Below are positions 1 through 11,921 of a DNA stretch of 64,000 bases, piece after piece; the stretch's first letter is position 1, and every line of letters begins with the position of its first letter. The stretch spans positions 313,463 through 377,462 of the forward strand of contig CAMXCT020001402.1 in assembly GCA_947184155.2 (NCBI GenBank). Reading direction: 5' to 3'. This DNA is from Cladocopium goreaui (taxonomy: Eukaryota; Sar; Dinophyceae; Suessiales; Symbiodiniaceae). The notes under the pieces are model-generated. The model was not told where the DNA came from. It did no database searches and saw nothing but the letters and a program-made list of their open reading frames with translations. The translations under genes and the position numbers were made by a program.

Positions 1-575
1 GACAGTCGTTGGGCGAATATGATGGCAACTGACTTCAAGGAAGGGCTGGGTCAACGGCGAAACTATCATGTGTTCTAAATGTTGTCCATGTCCTCCTTGT
101 GCATTGGTTGGATGGGTTCATGATGGCCACGTTTCAGGTAGCGGTAACATCTTTGCCTTTGGGGCAGGCTGGGTTGGGCATGCTATGATGCAGATTGGAC
201 ACTGATACCATCAGTGCATTCTCAACATCAAACAAAGAAACATCACAGTACCTCTTTCTTTGACTCTAGAGTGAATCCTTTGAAGATGGTTGACTGGTTG
301 GTGGTTTCACCTGCTTGTTCTTTCCCCCTCTTGATATTTTAAGGAGCTTGAAACCAAAATCCACATGACGAAGCACGGTTGATGTCAAAAAGCGACCTTC
401 CCAGTGATGGATGCAATTATTCCGCCACTGTTGGGCTTGGATCAAAGGACTTGTTGCAGAGCTGGTCTGCTCTGGGATCGTTAATTCCTTCTTGATCTTA
501 CTGACATAACTGTTCGTGCATATTTGTGCTATTTTGTGCTGTTCAATACTAGCCAACATGAGGTTCGATATATAT
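1..575. repeat. Copy 1 (partial) of ~893-bp direct repeat
   Basis: This stretch is nearly identical to the DNA starting at 3606 and at 4499; all three begin GACAGTCGTTGGGCGAATATG. The copy is cut by the window start and diverges near the TATATAT run at about 570. On the minus strand it holds an ORF of about 100 codons that recurs in copy 2, but I recognise no domain in it. Confidence 0.85.
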
Positions 576-924
576 AGTACCTGCAGATGACATGGGAGTT
601 GTCGGACATACCCAAAAAACGCAAACTCCCATGTCATCTGCAAAGTGCAAAAAGCAGAAAAATGCATAAGTCCCGTGTCATCTGTAAAGTGCCTCGGAAA
701 AAAAAATCACATGACATGGGACCTCTGCATCCAAAATGATGCAAAACATGTCATGTCAACTAACTCACACACTCTACATTTCACATCCCACATGAACAAA
801 GATAGTATATTAGTGCATGACTACTTACTAGCAGTTGGAATAATCCAAAATAATACGTCAGCAGTTAGAATATTCCAAAGTCACGTGAATCCATTCACCT
901 CCTTGTTCTACTTGGCAACTATTT
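576..924. other. Unique spacer with CATGTCAT words
   Basis: No gene is recognised here. Short words such as CCCATGTCATCTG and ACATGACATGGG occur several times and match the word that punctuates the large minisatellite at 1490-3055. The short plus-strand ORF at 645-926 has no recognisable domain. Confidence 0.5.
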
Positions 925-1440
925 AGCAGCTATTCAGAAGCTATTTAGCAGCTCTTTAGCATTTATTCAGCAGCTATTTGCCAGCTATTTAGAAGCTATT
1001 TAGCAGCTATTTCGAAGCTATTTAGAAGCCACTGATCAATTATTCAGCAACTATTTGGAAGCTATTTTGCAACTATTTAGCAGCTATTTAGCAGGTATTC
1101 AGCAACAATTTAGCAGCTATTTAGCAGCTATTGAGCAGCTATTTAGCAGCTACTTAGCAGCTTTAGCACCTATTTAGTAGTTATTCAACAACTATTCAGC
1201 AGCTATTTAGCAGCTATTGAGCAGCTATTTAGCAGCTACTTAGCAGCTATTTAGCAGCTATTTCGGAGCTATTTAGCAGCTATTTAGCAGTTCTTTAGCA
1301 CCTACTGTATTTAGTAGTTATTCAACAACTATTTAGCAGCTATTTAGAAGCTATTGAGCAGCAGCTACTTAGCAGCTATTTAGCAGCTACTTAGCAGCTA
1401 TTTAGCAGCTATTTCGAAGCTATTCAGCAACTATTTGGAA
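925..1440. repeat. Minisatellite of TAGCAGCTATT units
   Basis: Roughly 11-bp units of the form AGCTATTTAGC are repeated for about 500 bp, with variants such as AACTATTCAGC and AGCTATTTCGA. No coding potential was seen. Confidence 0.9.
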
Positions 1441-1489
1441 AACCGTCCGGGCGGGTCGGAGCTGAGCAGCTGGAATCTTATGGAATTTT

Positions 1490-3055
1490 AAAGAATTGGA
1501 AGTCCCATGTCATGTGGTAAAGTTTTTTTTAAAGGAATTTAAAGGGATTTTAAGGAATTTAAAGGGATTTTAAGGAATTTAAAGGAATTTAAATGAATTT
1601 AAGGGAATTTAAAAGAATTTAAAGGAATAGGAAGTACCATGTCATGTGGTAAATTCGTCCTTTAAGGAATTTAAAGGAATTTAAGGGATTTTAAGGGAAT
1701 TTAAAGGAATTGGAAGTCCCATGCCATGTGGTAAATTCGTTTTTAAAGGAATTTAAGGGAATTTAAAAGAATTTAAAAGAATTTCAGGAATTGAAAGTCC
1801 CATGCCATGTGGTAAATTCGTCTTTTAATGACTTTAATGGAATTTAAGGGAATTTAAAGGAATTAAAGGAATTGGAAGTCCCGTGTCATGTGGTAAATGC
1901 GTCTTTTAAGGAATTTAAAGGAATTTAAAGGAATTGGAAGTCCCATGTCATGTGGTAAATTCGTCTTTTAAGGAATTTAAAGGAATTTAAGGAAATTTTA
2001 AGGAATTAAGGAATTGGAAGTCCCATGTCATGTGGTAAATTCGTCCTTTAAGGAATTTAAAGGAATTTAAGGGAATTTTAAGGACTTAAGGAATTGGAAA
2101 TCCCATGTGATGTTTTAAATTCGTTTTTTAAGGAATTTAAAGGGACTTTAATGAATTTAAAGGAATTTTAAGGAATTTGAAAGAATTTAAAGGGATTGGA
2201 AGTACCATGTCATGTGGTAAATTCGTCTTTTAAGGAATTTAAAGGAATTTTTAGGAATTTTAAGGAATTTAAAGGGGTTGGAAGTCCCATGTCATGTGGT
2301 AAATTCGTCTTTTAAGGAATTTAAAGGGATTTAAAGGAATTTAAGAGAATTTTAGGGAATTTTAAAGTATTTAAAAGAATTTAAAGGAATGCAAATGAGT
2401 TTTACGGAATTTAAAGGAAATTAACAAAAATTAAAGGAATTTTAAAGAATTTTAAGGAATTGGAAGACCCATGTCATGTATCTTTCAAGGAATTTAAAGG
2501 AATTTAATGGAATTCAATGGAATTTAAAGGAATTTAAATGAATTTCAAAGAATTTCAAAGAATTAAGCAGAATTTAGAGGAATTTTAAGGAACTGGAAGT
2601 CCCATGCCATGTTGTAAATAAATTCGTCTTTTAAGGAATTTAAAGGAATTTGAAGGAATTTAAAGGAATTTTAGGAAATTTTTAAAGAATTTAAAAGAAT
2701 TTAAACGAATTTAAAAGAATTTAAAGGAATATAAAAGAATTTAAAGGAATTTAAAAGAATTTAAAAGAATTTCAGGAATTGAAAGTCCCATGCCATGTGG
2801 TAAATTCGTCTTTTAATGACTTTAATGGAATTTAAGGGAATTTAAAGGAATTAAAGGAATTGGAAGTCCCGTGTCATGTGGTAAATGCGTCTTTTAAGGA
2901 ATTTAAAGGAATTTGAATGAATGCAAAGCAATTTTCAAGAATTTTAAGGACTATAAAGGAATTTAAAGGACTTTTAAGGACTTTTAAGGAATTTAAAAGA
3001 ATTTACAAGATTTTAGAGGAATTTAAAGGAATTTACCTGCCATTTCCCATCTTGG
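1490..3055. repeat. AAGGAATTT minisatellite with higher-order CATGTCATGTGG spacer
   Basis: Runs of TTTAAGGAATTTAAAGGAA about 60-100 bp long are separated by a conserved block reading approximately GGAAGTCCCATGTCATGTGG and then TAAATTCGTC. More than ten blocks occur, so this is a two-level repeat. The ORF at 2917-3099 is only a translation of the array. Confidence 0.9.
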
Positions 3056-3295
3056 ACGTCTGTGTCTTCCTGGAAGCCCCATGTCATGTGCAAATTTGAT
3101 CACTTATTCCCATGTCATCTGTCAATAAAATGGAAAAATACCTGCCCGTTAGGTCGGCGCATAACTCTCATGTCATGTGTAAAAAAAAAATCCATAGCAA
3201 AATCGATACATAAATCCCATGTCATGTGCCAAAAAACATCGGCTAAATTGGCCGCAAAGTCCCGTGTCATCTGCGCCTAGTATATATATATATAC

Positions 3296-4187
3296 ATTGG
3301 TACAAGTACTCGTAGAAAATGACTACCCTTCCGGTAACCTAATCTTGCAAAGCAAAAATAAACAGTTCACTGAAGCTGTCGAGATGTCTCCATTTCTCTC
3401 TGATTGCCACAGGTTCAGATGCTGGCTCTGCTGGCTCTACTGGCTCTATCTTTGGTGGGTCCGGCAACACAGGCCGGAAGCCCCAGGGTCATATGCATCC
3501 AAAAAAGTCACAAACAGAGGTTGACCATGGTTCACCTTTGCGCTAGCCAACGACCCCATGTTGGGCTGAAACTGTTTGAAGATTGCTTTTGGGTAGCTTC
3601 AACGTCGACAGTCGTTGGGCGAATATGATGGCAACTGACTTCAAGGAAGGGCTGGGTCAACGGCGAAACTATCATGTGTTCTAAATGTTGTCCATGTCCT
3701 CCTTGTGCATTGGTTGGATGGGTTCATGATGGCCACGTTTCAGGTAGCGGTAACATCTTTGCCTTTGGGGCAGGCTGGGTTGGGCATGCTATGATGCAGA
3801 TTGGACACTGATACCATCAGTGCATTCTCAACATCAAACAAAGAAACATCACAGTACCTCTTTCTTTGACTCTAGAGTGAATCCTTTGAAGATGGTTGAC
3901 TGGTTGGTGGTTTCACCTGCTTGTTCTTTCCCCCTCTTGATATTTTAAGGAGCTTGAAACCAAAATCCACATGACGAAGCACGGTTGATGTCAAAAAGTG
4001 ACCTTCCCAGTGATGGATGCAATTATTCCGCCACTGTTGGGCTTGGATCAAAGGACTTGTTGCAGAGTTGGTCTGCTCTGGGATCGTTAATTCCTTCTTG
4101 ATCTTACTGACATAACTGTTCGTGCATATTTGTGCTATTTTGTGCTGTTCAAAACTAGCCAACATGAGGTTCGATATATATATATAC
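3296..4187. repeat. Copy 2 of ~893-bp direct repeat (complete)
   Basis: This is the full unit, from ATTGGTACAAGTACTCG to the TATATATA run at about 4180, followed directly by copy 3. It contains a degenerate GGCTCTGCTGGCTCTACTGG triplet-like tract near 3420. A minus-strand ORF at 3872-4195 is shared with copy 1 (266-667) with few changes. The ORF could be an old gene fragment carried by the repeat; I do not recognise it. Confidence 0.85.
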
Positions 4188-4795
4188 ATTGGCACAAGTA
4201 CTCGTAGAAAATGACTACCCTTCCGGTAACCTAATCTTGCAAAGCAAAAATAAACAGTTCACTGAAGCTGTCGAGATGTCTCCATTTCTCTCTGATTGCC
4301 ACAGGTTCAGATGCTGGATCTACTGGCTCTACTGGCTCTATCTTTGGTGGGTCCGGCAACACAGGCCGGAAGCCCCAGGGTCATATGCATCCAAAAAAGT
4401 CACAAACAGAGGTTGACCATGGTTCACCTTTGCGCTAGCCAACGGCCCCATGTTGGGCTGAAACTGTTTGAAGATTGCTTTTGGGTAGCTTCAACGTCGA
4501 CAGTCGTTGGGCGAATATGATGGCAACTGACTTCAAGGAAGGGCTGGGTCAACGGCGAAACTATCATGTGTTCTAAATGTTGTCCATGTCCTCCTTGTGC
4601 ATTGGTTGGATGGGTTCATGATGGCCACGTTTCAGGTAGCGGTAACATCTTTGCCTTTGGGGCAGGCTGGGTTGGGCATGCTATGATGCAGATTGGACAC
4701 TGATACCATCAGTGCATTCTCAACATCAAACAAAGAAACATCACAGTACCTCTTTCTTTGACTCTAGAGTGAATCCTTTGAAGATGGCTGACTGG
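4188..4795. repeat. Copy 3 (3'-truncated) of ~893-bp direct repeat
   Basis: The sequence follows copy 2 at a 892-893 bp offset until about 4795. There it ends at CTGGTTACCTGGTTGGTGG, which resembles the terminal sequence of the CTGGTTGGTGGTTT inverted-repeat family found elsewhere in the window. Confidence 0.8.
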
Positions 4796-6647
4796 TTACC
4801 TGGTTGGTGGTTCTATATATAATTGTTGTTTTTTTGGCCCTCTTGATATTTTAGGAGGCTTGGTCTGCTGCTCATCGTCCTCTTTCCACTGGAAACTGGG
4901 CTCAACTGGAAATCAGCCCAGGTGGGTCCGCAGAAGGCAACAAGTTCCTTGATCGCAGGTGAGTTACGTATCACTTGGGAGCAACAAATGTGGAGAGATA
5001 AACTGGTAACCAATCCACTCAGAATCGGATCAGACTCCCTAGTCTAGCGAAAAGGTTTATTCCAGCAGGTCAAAGAGACCAACCAGGCATGATATCCCCC
5101 TCGATGGGTCACCGAGGAAGAAGAGAAGAGCAGAATGAGCGCCAGTGGAGGTTGCGGGATGTTACAGATCACTTTGAAGTATCGTCCTGTAAAGAAAGAA
5201 GTGTCCAACCTATGAATAGTTATAGTTATGAAGGATGCGACTATAGTATACTATAGTTATAGTGTCCAAACTTTTTTAGCACATTTTTATAGTTATGAAG
5301 GATGCGAACGACGGCCCCTTTGGGCCCAAGTTGGGATCACCATCCCCAGCCTCCACTCGGCCACTCGGGTCGCCTAAGACCTTTTAGCTTTGAGAAAATT
5401 GCCGCTGCGGCAGCGTAGTCAGCCAATTACCGAATACAGATGCACATAGATCACAACGTATACATATCAAACATGGTTCTACAATGTTCTACACCCCTTT
5501 TTACACCACTTCATGGTGAACTGGTGCCCCCTTGATGCAGCGAAATGAGGTCCGCAATGGCACTTTTGGCTCAAGATGCCAGTTCATCAACTGCAACTTC
5601 ATCACAGTGCTGACCGTGAATTTGCATCTTTCAGTGGAGCATCCATCATCAGATACCAACCATGCCGTGCTTCAGCATTGCCTAGACTGTTGTGTAAACA
5701 GGGGTTAAAATTCGATCCCCAAAAATCTGATGTTCATCGAGGAACTTGAGAAAGAAGGGGTGGGGTACAGTACCTTCATTTTGTTGACTGTGTAGGTACA
5801 TGTTGATGCCAAATGATGTTCCCAAATCAATTTCTGAATATGTTCAGCAATGTAAAACCATTATAAAACCACCATAAAAGCATCTAAACACTGGTTGGCG
5901 GTTTGGAACATGTTTTATTTTTCCATTCAGTTGGCAATGTCATGATCCCAACTGACGAACTCCCATCATTTTCCAGAGGGGTAGGCTCAACCAACCAGAA
6001 AAACCATAGGTGGTGCAGAAGTTGACGCGATGAAGGAGTGGGAGGGATAGTACCTACCATAAGGCAACTGTTGTTTAGGCCTAAGAGGATATATATCCCT
6101 AAAATATTGCTTTAGAGTGGTGCCTCATGATGATAGCTAACTTGGTTTATAACTCTAATTTCACAAGGACTTATGGTATAAAGATATATATATATATCGA
6201 ACTAGTTATTGGGTTTGTAGACTTATAACTGGGTGGGGCACCACATTGCAGCCGTAACTGATCTAAGGTTCTATAAGTAGTTCCACTTCGGATGCCCAAT
6301 ATCTCCTGGTAACAGATTTCAGGGCCAGTAGCTCCCATTAGAATGCAGGTGATAGGCTTCGAGCTATTTTTTTCGACCAGAGAGAGGCCTTTATTCCAAA
6401 AATGCGGACACCGGAATTGGAATTTAAAGTGCGGTTTCAAAGATGTCTATGTTTAACCACAGGAATGATTGTGCCCACTCCATTGATCACGGATCCATTA
6501 TGTTCTAATTTCTAGCCGTGGGCTCTCATATAGAAATGTCTAACCACTAAAGAGAAAATAGGATGCTCTTAACCACTCGTATTTTCCAACGTTGAAAGCA
6601 CCAACCCCACAGGCGCTGCTGTTTTGGCTGCTTCTTTCTGCAGAAAC
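4796..6647. other. Non-coding stretch, no gene recognised
   Basis: The stretch is of mixed composition with a short CTATAGTTATAG tract near 5230-5270 and a TATATA run near 6185. A member of the CTGGTTGGTGG inverted-repeat family lies at 5891-5998. The minus-strand ORF at 6171-6440 has no recognisable domain. Confidence 0.5.
5891..5998. repeat. MITE-like element, family 1 copy
   Basis: It begins CTGGTTGGCGGTTTGGAACATG, contains the family core CCCAACTGACGAACTC and TTTTCCAGAGGGGTAGG, and ends AACCAACCAG. The ends form a terminal inverted repeat. Confidence 0.75.
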
Positions 6648-6724
6648 CTTCGCAGGAGTCCCCTGGGGCGACACCAAAACGATGAAATTCCCGGGAAAGC
6701 CTCTAAGCGTCTCCACCACGGTGA
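6648..6724 (-). CDS. Exon-like segment, unknown protein
   Basis: On the minus strand a segment with an AAAG acceptor and a GTTTCT donor reads 25 clean codons with ordinary protein composition, containing VETLRGFPGNFIVLVSPQG. The GC content rises above the flanks. I do not recognise the family. It is probably one exon of a minus-strand gene whose other exons were not found. Acceptor and donor are inferred from the sequence only. Confidence 0.4.
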
Positions 6725-7410
6725 CTTTAGATGATTCCAAGGTTGATTTAGTTGTGTTATGTCTGTTATGATGTGTTTCCTTGTGATTCTGCCAAGGATT
6801 GAATCTCTGGGTTGTACGGTGCATCAACTGCAGAGATGCTCTGTGGCCGGGTTCTTTGCGAACGGCTTTGGGAAACAGAAAAGCTGAGGCTCACACGATC
6901 CAGAAACATCCAAAAGAAACCAGAAGAAAAGCATATTTCTCAGCGTATTTCTCTGAATGGTAGCAGTGTAGCAGTGTGGGGCCAAACATGGCCAAACCCC
7001 CGAAATTGCTGATGAGCCACATTTTGATCATGTCTTTGGAGCATTTGAGAATTCACCATGCCATTTTTGTCAGGAGATGTTTCGCCTAGCGATCCAGTCG
7101 CCATCGTCGCTCAGAGTCGTCGGGGAAGGGAATACTTGCCATTCAGTGTATGTATTTACATGTCAATTACGTGTATATATTATGTAGCATTACAATTTAT
7201 TACATATATCATAATATATCCATGGATCCACCTATCCATCTTGACTTGTTTTATCTTATCCTATACTACCCGTTCCTTTCTGAAAATTAACAATTATGTT
7301 CCATTGTATACTTGAATATCTATGTCTATATATCTTGATGGTCGCATCCGTTGATAGCGGTGTCTCTACTTCACACGAGGTTGCTTACCTGCCGGAGTGG
7401 CGGTATGAAG

Positions 7411-7468
7411 GAGCAGCATGCGCGATTCTTGGGCGTGGATCTGTGGATCTTGGGCAAGTTGTCCAAAA
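7411..7468 (+). CDS. Weak exon-like segment, unknown
   Basis: After TATGAAG the plus strand reads EQHARFLGVDLWILGKLSK. Another frame across the same bases (7296-7550) is also open, so the reading frame is uncertain. No family is recognised. Confidence 0.25.
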
Positions 7469-7909
7469 GTGCAGCAACCCCCAAATCAGCCATATGATCT
7501 GTATATTTGAGAAGGGAAAATTGATCATTTCAGGATCAATAGTAGCCTAGTTGCCTTGTGGTTTGGTTTGGTGGAATCCCCTATGATGCCCAGGTGAACT
7601 AGCCAGGATGTAACCGGAGTAAAGTCATGGTTTTTTATGTGAGCAATGGCTGATTGTGGGGGGGGTATATACTATCCAATATATAGAGGATCATCATGAG
7701 GGAACGAGGATTTTTGTCCATGATAATCATTGATATTCTATTCTATCCAGTCATGGCATGACAGGTTGAGACACATAAATATCCCATATTGATCAGATTC
7801 CCCTTACATCCCAGTTCATCTCAACATATCTACCCTATTCCTTGGTGAGAACTTCGTAGAGATCATAGAATCCCGGGGTGAAAATCGAGAATCAGCAACT
7901 GGTTTAGTT

Positions 7910-8140
7910 GCATGTGTAACATATGTACATATATATATGTGATTATATGAAATTATATGTATATGATTATATGTATACATAGATATACATATACATATGA
8001 TTATGTATATGTAGATATATACACCCTATATCCCACGCATATGTATATACATATGTAAATACATCTCTATACACAGTTCCATATGATTACAATATATTAT
8101 TACATAGAGAGAGATATAGATATAGACGGTACATGATTAT
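7910..8140. repeat. AT-rich ATATGTATAT tract
   Basis: This is a degenerate TATATG/TACATA simple repeat of about 230 bp. A second similar tract follows at about 8300-8450. Neither has coding potential. Confidence 0.8.
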
Positions 8141-8212
8141 GTTGATGATGGTGATGGTGTACTATGCGACCGGGCTATTTCATCTGGTCATTCTCACCCG
8201 CCGATGTGCCAG

Positions 8213-8275
8213 GAGCCAACTGGGAGACCATCAGTGAGCACACCACGCATCTATTGCTGCTCGGCCGGGGAAAGG
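8213..8275 (+). CDS. Exon-like segment, unknown protein
   Basis: After the acceptor GTGCCAG the plus strand reads ANWETISEHTTHLLLLGRGK in a GC-rich island between AT-rich repeats. The open frame extends upstream to an ATG at 8164, so the true start is uncertain. The family is not recognised. Confidence 0.35.
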
Positions 8276-8642
8276 GTGGTCTTTTTGGTGAGAAGATATG
8301 CACATATGATTCTATATGTACATATGAACATATGTATCTATGTATATATGTGTATATATACATACATATATTTATATATATCATATTATATATATATATA
8401 TGTGTGTTTGTGTCATATATATCTATTTAAATACATACATATAAGTATATGACTACGGCTTGGTGCCTAGGAAGTTGCAGCCAAAGTCACACCCTCTGCC
8501 CACTCATTTTTCTGGATGAAATGGTGATTAAATGGTGATACAAACACCATGTGATGGATTCATAGGGATTTAGTGGGATATGAATAGAAATGTAATGAGA
8601 ATATCATCTGAAAATAGCAAACAATATGTGATGTGGATCGTA

Positions 8643-8690
8643 TTTCTGGATGAATTATAGCGACCTCACTATGACGTCATTGGATTGGTT
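8643..8690. repeat. GACCTCACT repeat family member
   Basis: GGATGAATTATAGCGACCTCACT followed by GACGTCATTGG matches segments near 55805, 61437, 40420 and 30940. The consensus is about GGATGAATTATAATGACC followed by TCACTG. Confidence 0.6.
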
Positions 8691-9545
8691 GGGATTTGGG
8701 AATTCATCCTTTTTTGTCTTCTTTCAGCGATGTTGAAGTTATTGTAGTGAATGATTAGATATATAATGCAGCCAGATTTTTGATATGGGTGAGCAATGGT
8801 TCCTGATTTTTTCATGGCTATATGGTTCAACATAAGATGTTTCAAAATTGGGGGAAATTCCAAACCTGCTGGATTTATCTCCAAGATTCTTCAAACCATC
8901 CCATCATTTCCAGGTGTAGCTGCCCGGCACTACCCGGTGCTGCCGCCCGGTGCGACCTGAGGCTTTTCTCCCTAGAGATGACAGCCAAGGGCGGGATTCG
9001 CAGTTGGATTGGTGGTGCGAAATCCAAAAACAAACATCAACTTAAGCTGGAAACATGGTGGAATGAATAAACCAAGTACCGGAGACATTTGGGGTATATA
9101 ACTGATAACTGATATCACTAGTTGATGGTTTCAAATAATTGTAAATTGTTTTGTTTTGATACTTTGTAACTGTTTTTGACCGTGAAAAACTGCGGAATCT
9201 TTTTTGGCCAGGTTTGCTAGGTTTCAGACAAACCCAAATTGCAATTGGGCCCTTCCATGACCTAAACTACCACGGGTCTCCGAAAAGTTTGAGTCCAATG
9301 AGTTGCTGAAGACTCTGTCAGCTGTTGCATAAGGACATTGGATGCTGGATCCCGACAAATGGACATGACCTACGGCACGGCTCAAAATGATTGATAATGA
9401 TTAACCACCCAAAGATTGACTGATATATTATATATATATTATATTACATATATACTAAAAATAGACATTGTTCAAAGATGACCAGATTTCTTCCAAGGCT
9501 AAGCTAATTTTGACGCTGTGCTCGGATGACTCTGGGACTGGGGAG

Positions 9546-9605
9546 GCAAGATCCTGGCCATGGATCGCTTCCCACGCAAGGACACCACTGCCATTTTCAC
9601 TGAAG
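9546..9605 (+). CDS. Weak exon-like segment, unknown
   Basis: Following GGGGAG, the plus strand reads KILAMDRFPRKDTTAIFTED in a local GC island. The AG|GC boundary resembles those in the nitrile hydratase gene. No family is recognised. Confidence 0.3.
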
Positions 9606-9898
9606 ATTTGAGGATTCGATCATCGAAAATGACATTTTTTAGGCGCTGAAGATATCGCAAAATGGAGAATTATCCAAGTTGTTTATCCAAAGATCATTGG
9701 GATAGTGCAGATAGTTCTATATTGTGGATAGACTTCCATAGATTTCCATAGATATCATTTGGGATTATCATGTAAGCCCTGGTTTCCTGTAGATTTTCCA
9801 GTCGATCTTCCCACCAGTCCAATGAGGAGCTTTATGAGCAGGCACGAGAGGTGCGCCTGGTCGTGATGTTTTTGGGCGTTTCGCCACATTAAGATCTT

Positions 9899-10006
9899 CT
9901 GGCTGGTGGTTTGGAACATTTTTAATTTTTCCACATTAATTGGGAATGTCATCATCCCAACTGACGAACTCATATTTTTCAGAGGGGTAGGTATACCACC
10001 AACCAG
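9899..10006. repeat. MITE-like element, family 1 copy
   Basis: CTGGCTGGTGGTTTGGAAC at the left and ACCACCAACCAG at the right form the inverted ends. The core is GGGAATGTCATCATCCCAAC, then TGACGAACTCATATTTTTCAG and AGGGGTAGG, shared with other copies. Confidence 0.85.
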
Positions 10007-10252
10007 TCTTGGATTTAAGCAACAAAAAAGGTTGATATCGTGGGGATATACTGGGGTATAATGTTGGTAAAACAATGCCATGTGCACCATCCCCAAGTCA
10101 GCACCATTTATATAGGTGGTATGGTTACCCTTCCCACATGGGTGGTTTATTTTTGTTTGAACCACATTAATATTACTGTATATGGTAATATATGGCCTAC
10201 GGTATCATTAATTAGAATAGTGGTAGCATATTATGCTTGGAATATTGGTTTC

Positions 10253-10353
10253 TACCCTCCGGTGTCATGAAACATGGAAAATTCTCTGACAGTGAGAAAG
10301 CCACCGAAATAAATGGTAGGTATTCGATTGCCGTGCTTGATTACCGGAGGGTA
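10253..10353. repeat. MITE-like element, family 2 copy (divergent)
   Basis: The left end is TACCCTCCGGTGTCATGAAAC and the right end is TTACCGGAGGGTA, an inverted pair matching the TACCCTCTGGTAA family with a C/G change in both arms. Confidence 0.65.
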
Positions 10354-10845
10354 TATTATATGTATATATATATATATTAGTTATATGTGCTTATCTTGTT
10401 GCTGACTGCAACTCATAGAGATAATTGCTTTGTAAATGAACCATTGAATCATGGGAATCGCTTGCAGGATATGGCGATATAGTAGCCAATAATATGACAG
10501 CTGGGTTGGTCTGAACATGGGGTACTCAGTGATAAAGTAGCAATGTTTACATGGAAAAAAACCTGATATATAATTTATACCACGGAGTTTGGGGTCGTTC
10601 CCATGATTTTAAGACAAACCCAAATACACAAAAAAGAGACGGAAAAGCCATGGGGGAACCCAAGGAACATGATCTCCAGACAATGGATTTGGGATTTTCG
10701 ATAGGGGAGGGTAGAAAAAGCAAAAAGCAATAATTGGGTTCATGAAACAATAAGATTTGGATTTTTCTGGAAAGGAGGGGACAGAGGAAGCATCAAGAAA
10801 TCATGCTTTTCCCCACCTGCCAGGTAAGGGTCTCTAGATTTTATA
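10354..10845. other. No gene recognised
   Basis: An AT run at 10355-10380 is followed by unique sequence. Short ORFs on both strands (10547-10750) have no recognisable domain. Confidence 0.45.
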
Positions 10846-10847
10846 AG

Positions 10848-11140
10848 AGTTACTTCCTCCTCCTTCCTCCTTCCTCCTCCTTCCTCCTCCTTCCTCCTCC
10901 TTCCTCCTTCCTCCCCAACTGCGGACTCCAGATCTCAGTGGGCACTGCGGGACCTCAACTGCGAGCCCCAGATCTCAGCGGGCACTGCCGGACCTCGATC
11001 TCAGTGGGCACTCCCGGACCCTCCAGATCTCAGTGGGCATTGCCGGATCTCAACCGCGAGCCCCAAATTTCAGTGGGCACTGCCGGGCCTCAGATCCAGA
11101 TCTCAGTGGGACTTCAACGGTGAGCGCCGGATCTCAGTGG
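10848..11140. repeat. CTCCTTC microsatellite and GATCTCAGTGGGCACTG tandem repeat
   Basis: A TCCTCCTTCC tract (10855-10915) runs into about seven units of 25-40 bp built on CCAGATCTCAGTGGGCACTG followed by CCGGACC. ORFs across it are repeat translations. Confidence 0.85.
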
Positions 11141-11149
11141 CCATGTCAG

Positions 11150-11345
11150 AGAGACTGTCAGAATAGATGCCAGATATCATGCCAGATAGAGTGTCATAAT
11201 AGATGCCACATAGAATGCCAGAATGAATGCCTGAATAGATGCCAGCATACTTGCCAGAAAGAATATCAGAATAGATTCCAGAAAGAATGTCAGTTAGAGT
11301 ATATGCCAGAAAGAATGTCAGATAGAATGTCAAAATATACAGGAC
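11150..11345. repeat. Tandem AGAATAGATGCCAG units
   Basis: Units of about 16-20 bp of the form ATGCCAGATAGAATGTC are repeated roughly ten times. Both strands are open through it because of the repeat period; this is not a gene. Confidence 0.85.
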
Positions 11346-11777
11346 ATAGATATTCGCAAGTGGTATGTCAGAAACTATGGCAGAATAGTGTGTAAGGGCC
11401 GAGATCACGCGAAGAAAGTAATTTCAGGGGTTCATATTCCAGTCACCGGAAGTCATATGTGAAGAAACATGACAAGAAAGGAAGCAAAAAACATGTTTGA
11501 CAAATTGTCAACAACGCAACGTTGATTGCAAGTGTTCCTGAAACAATCCACATGTTTTGTTCAATGTCAAGAACATAAAGCAGAACATGACATTGCTCGA
11601 GATAGCCCAGCCACAACTGAGGCGACGCAAAAGCATGGGACCGCGCTGATGATTTGTTTCTTGGATCACGGCTGGTGGTAAGAAAAATTATGGTACCCCC
11701 AAATTACCCGAAATTGAACGATAATTTCAGTGCTGAAACAAACACGCCAAGATTTTTGTTGGGTGCCATTCTTTCAG

Positions 11778-11921
11778 AGTTTCATCCCCTTCTTTGTGGC
11801 CAGACGTGGAAAGATCTTGGAGATCATCCAGCACAACGATAAGTCGCCACCGATCGCACATTCCAGCTTTTGCTCAAAGTACTGCTTGGAAGTGCACTTC
11901 CAGCGCGCTGTTCGTGGATAG
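11778..11921 (+). CDS. Exon-like segment, possible terminal exon, unknown protein
   Basis: After TTTCAG the plus strand reads about 47 codons, starting SFIPFFVARRGKILEIIQHN and ending with TAG at 11919-11921. The composition is normal for a protein and has a mild hydrophobic start. I do not recognise the family. It could be the last exon of a plus-strand gene; no upstream exon was identified. Confidence 0.4.
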   Translation, partial: SFIPFFVARRGKILEIIQHNDKSPPIAHSSFCSKYCLEVHFQRAVRG

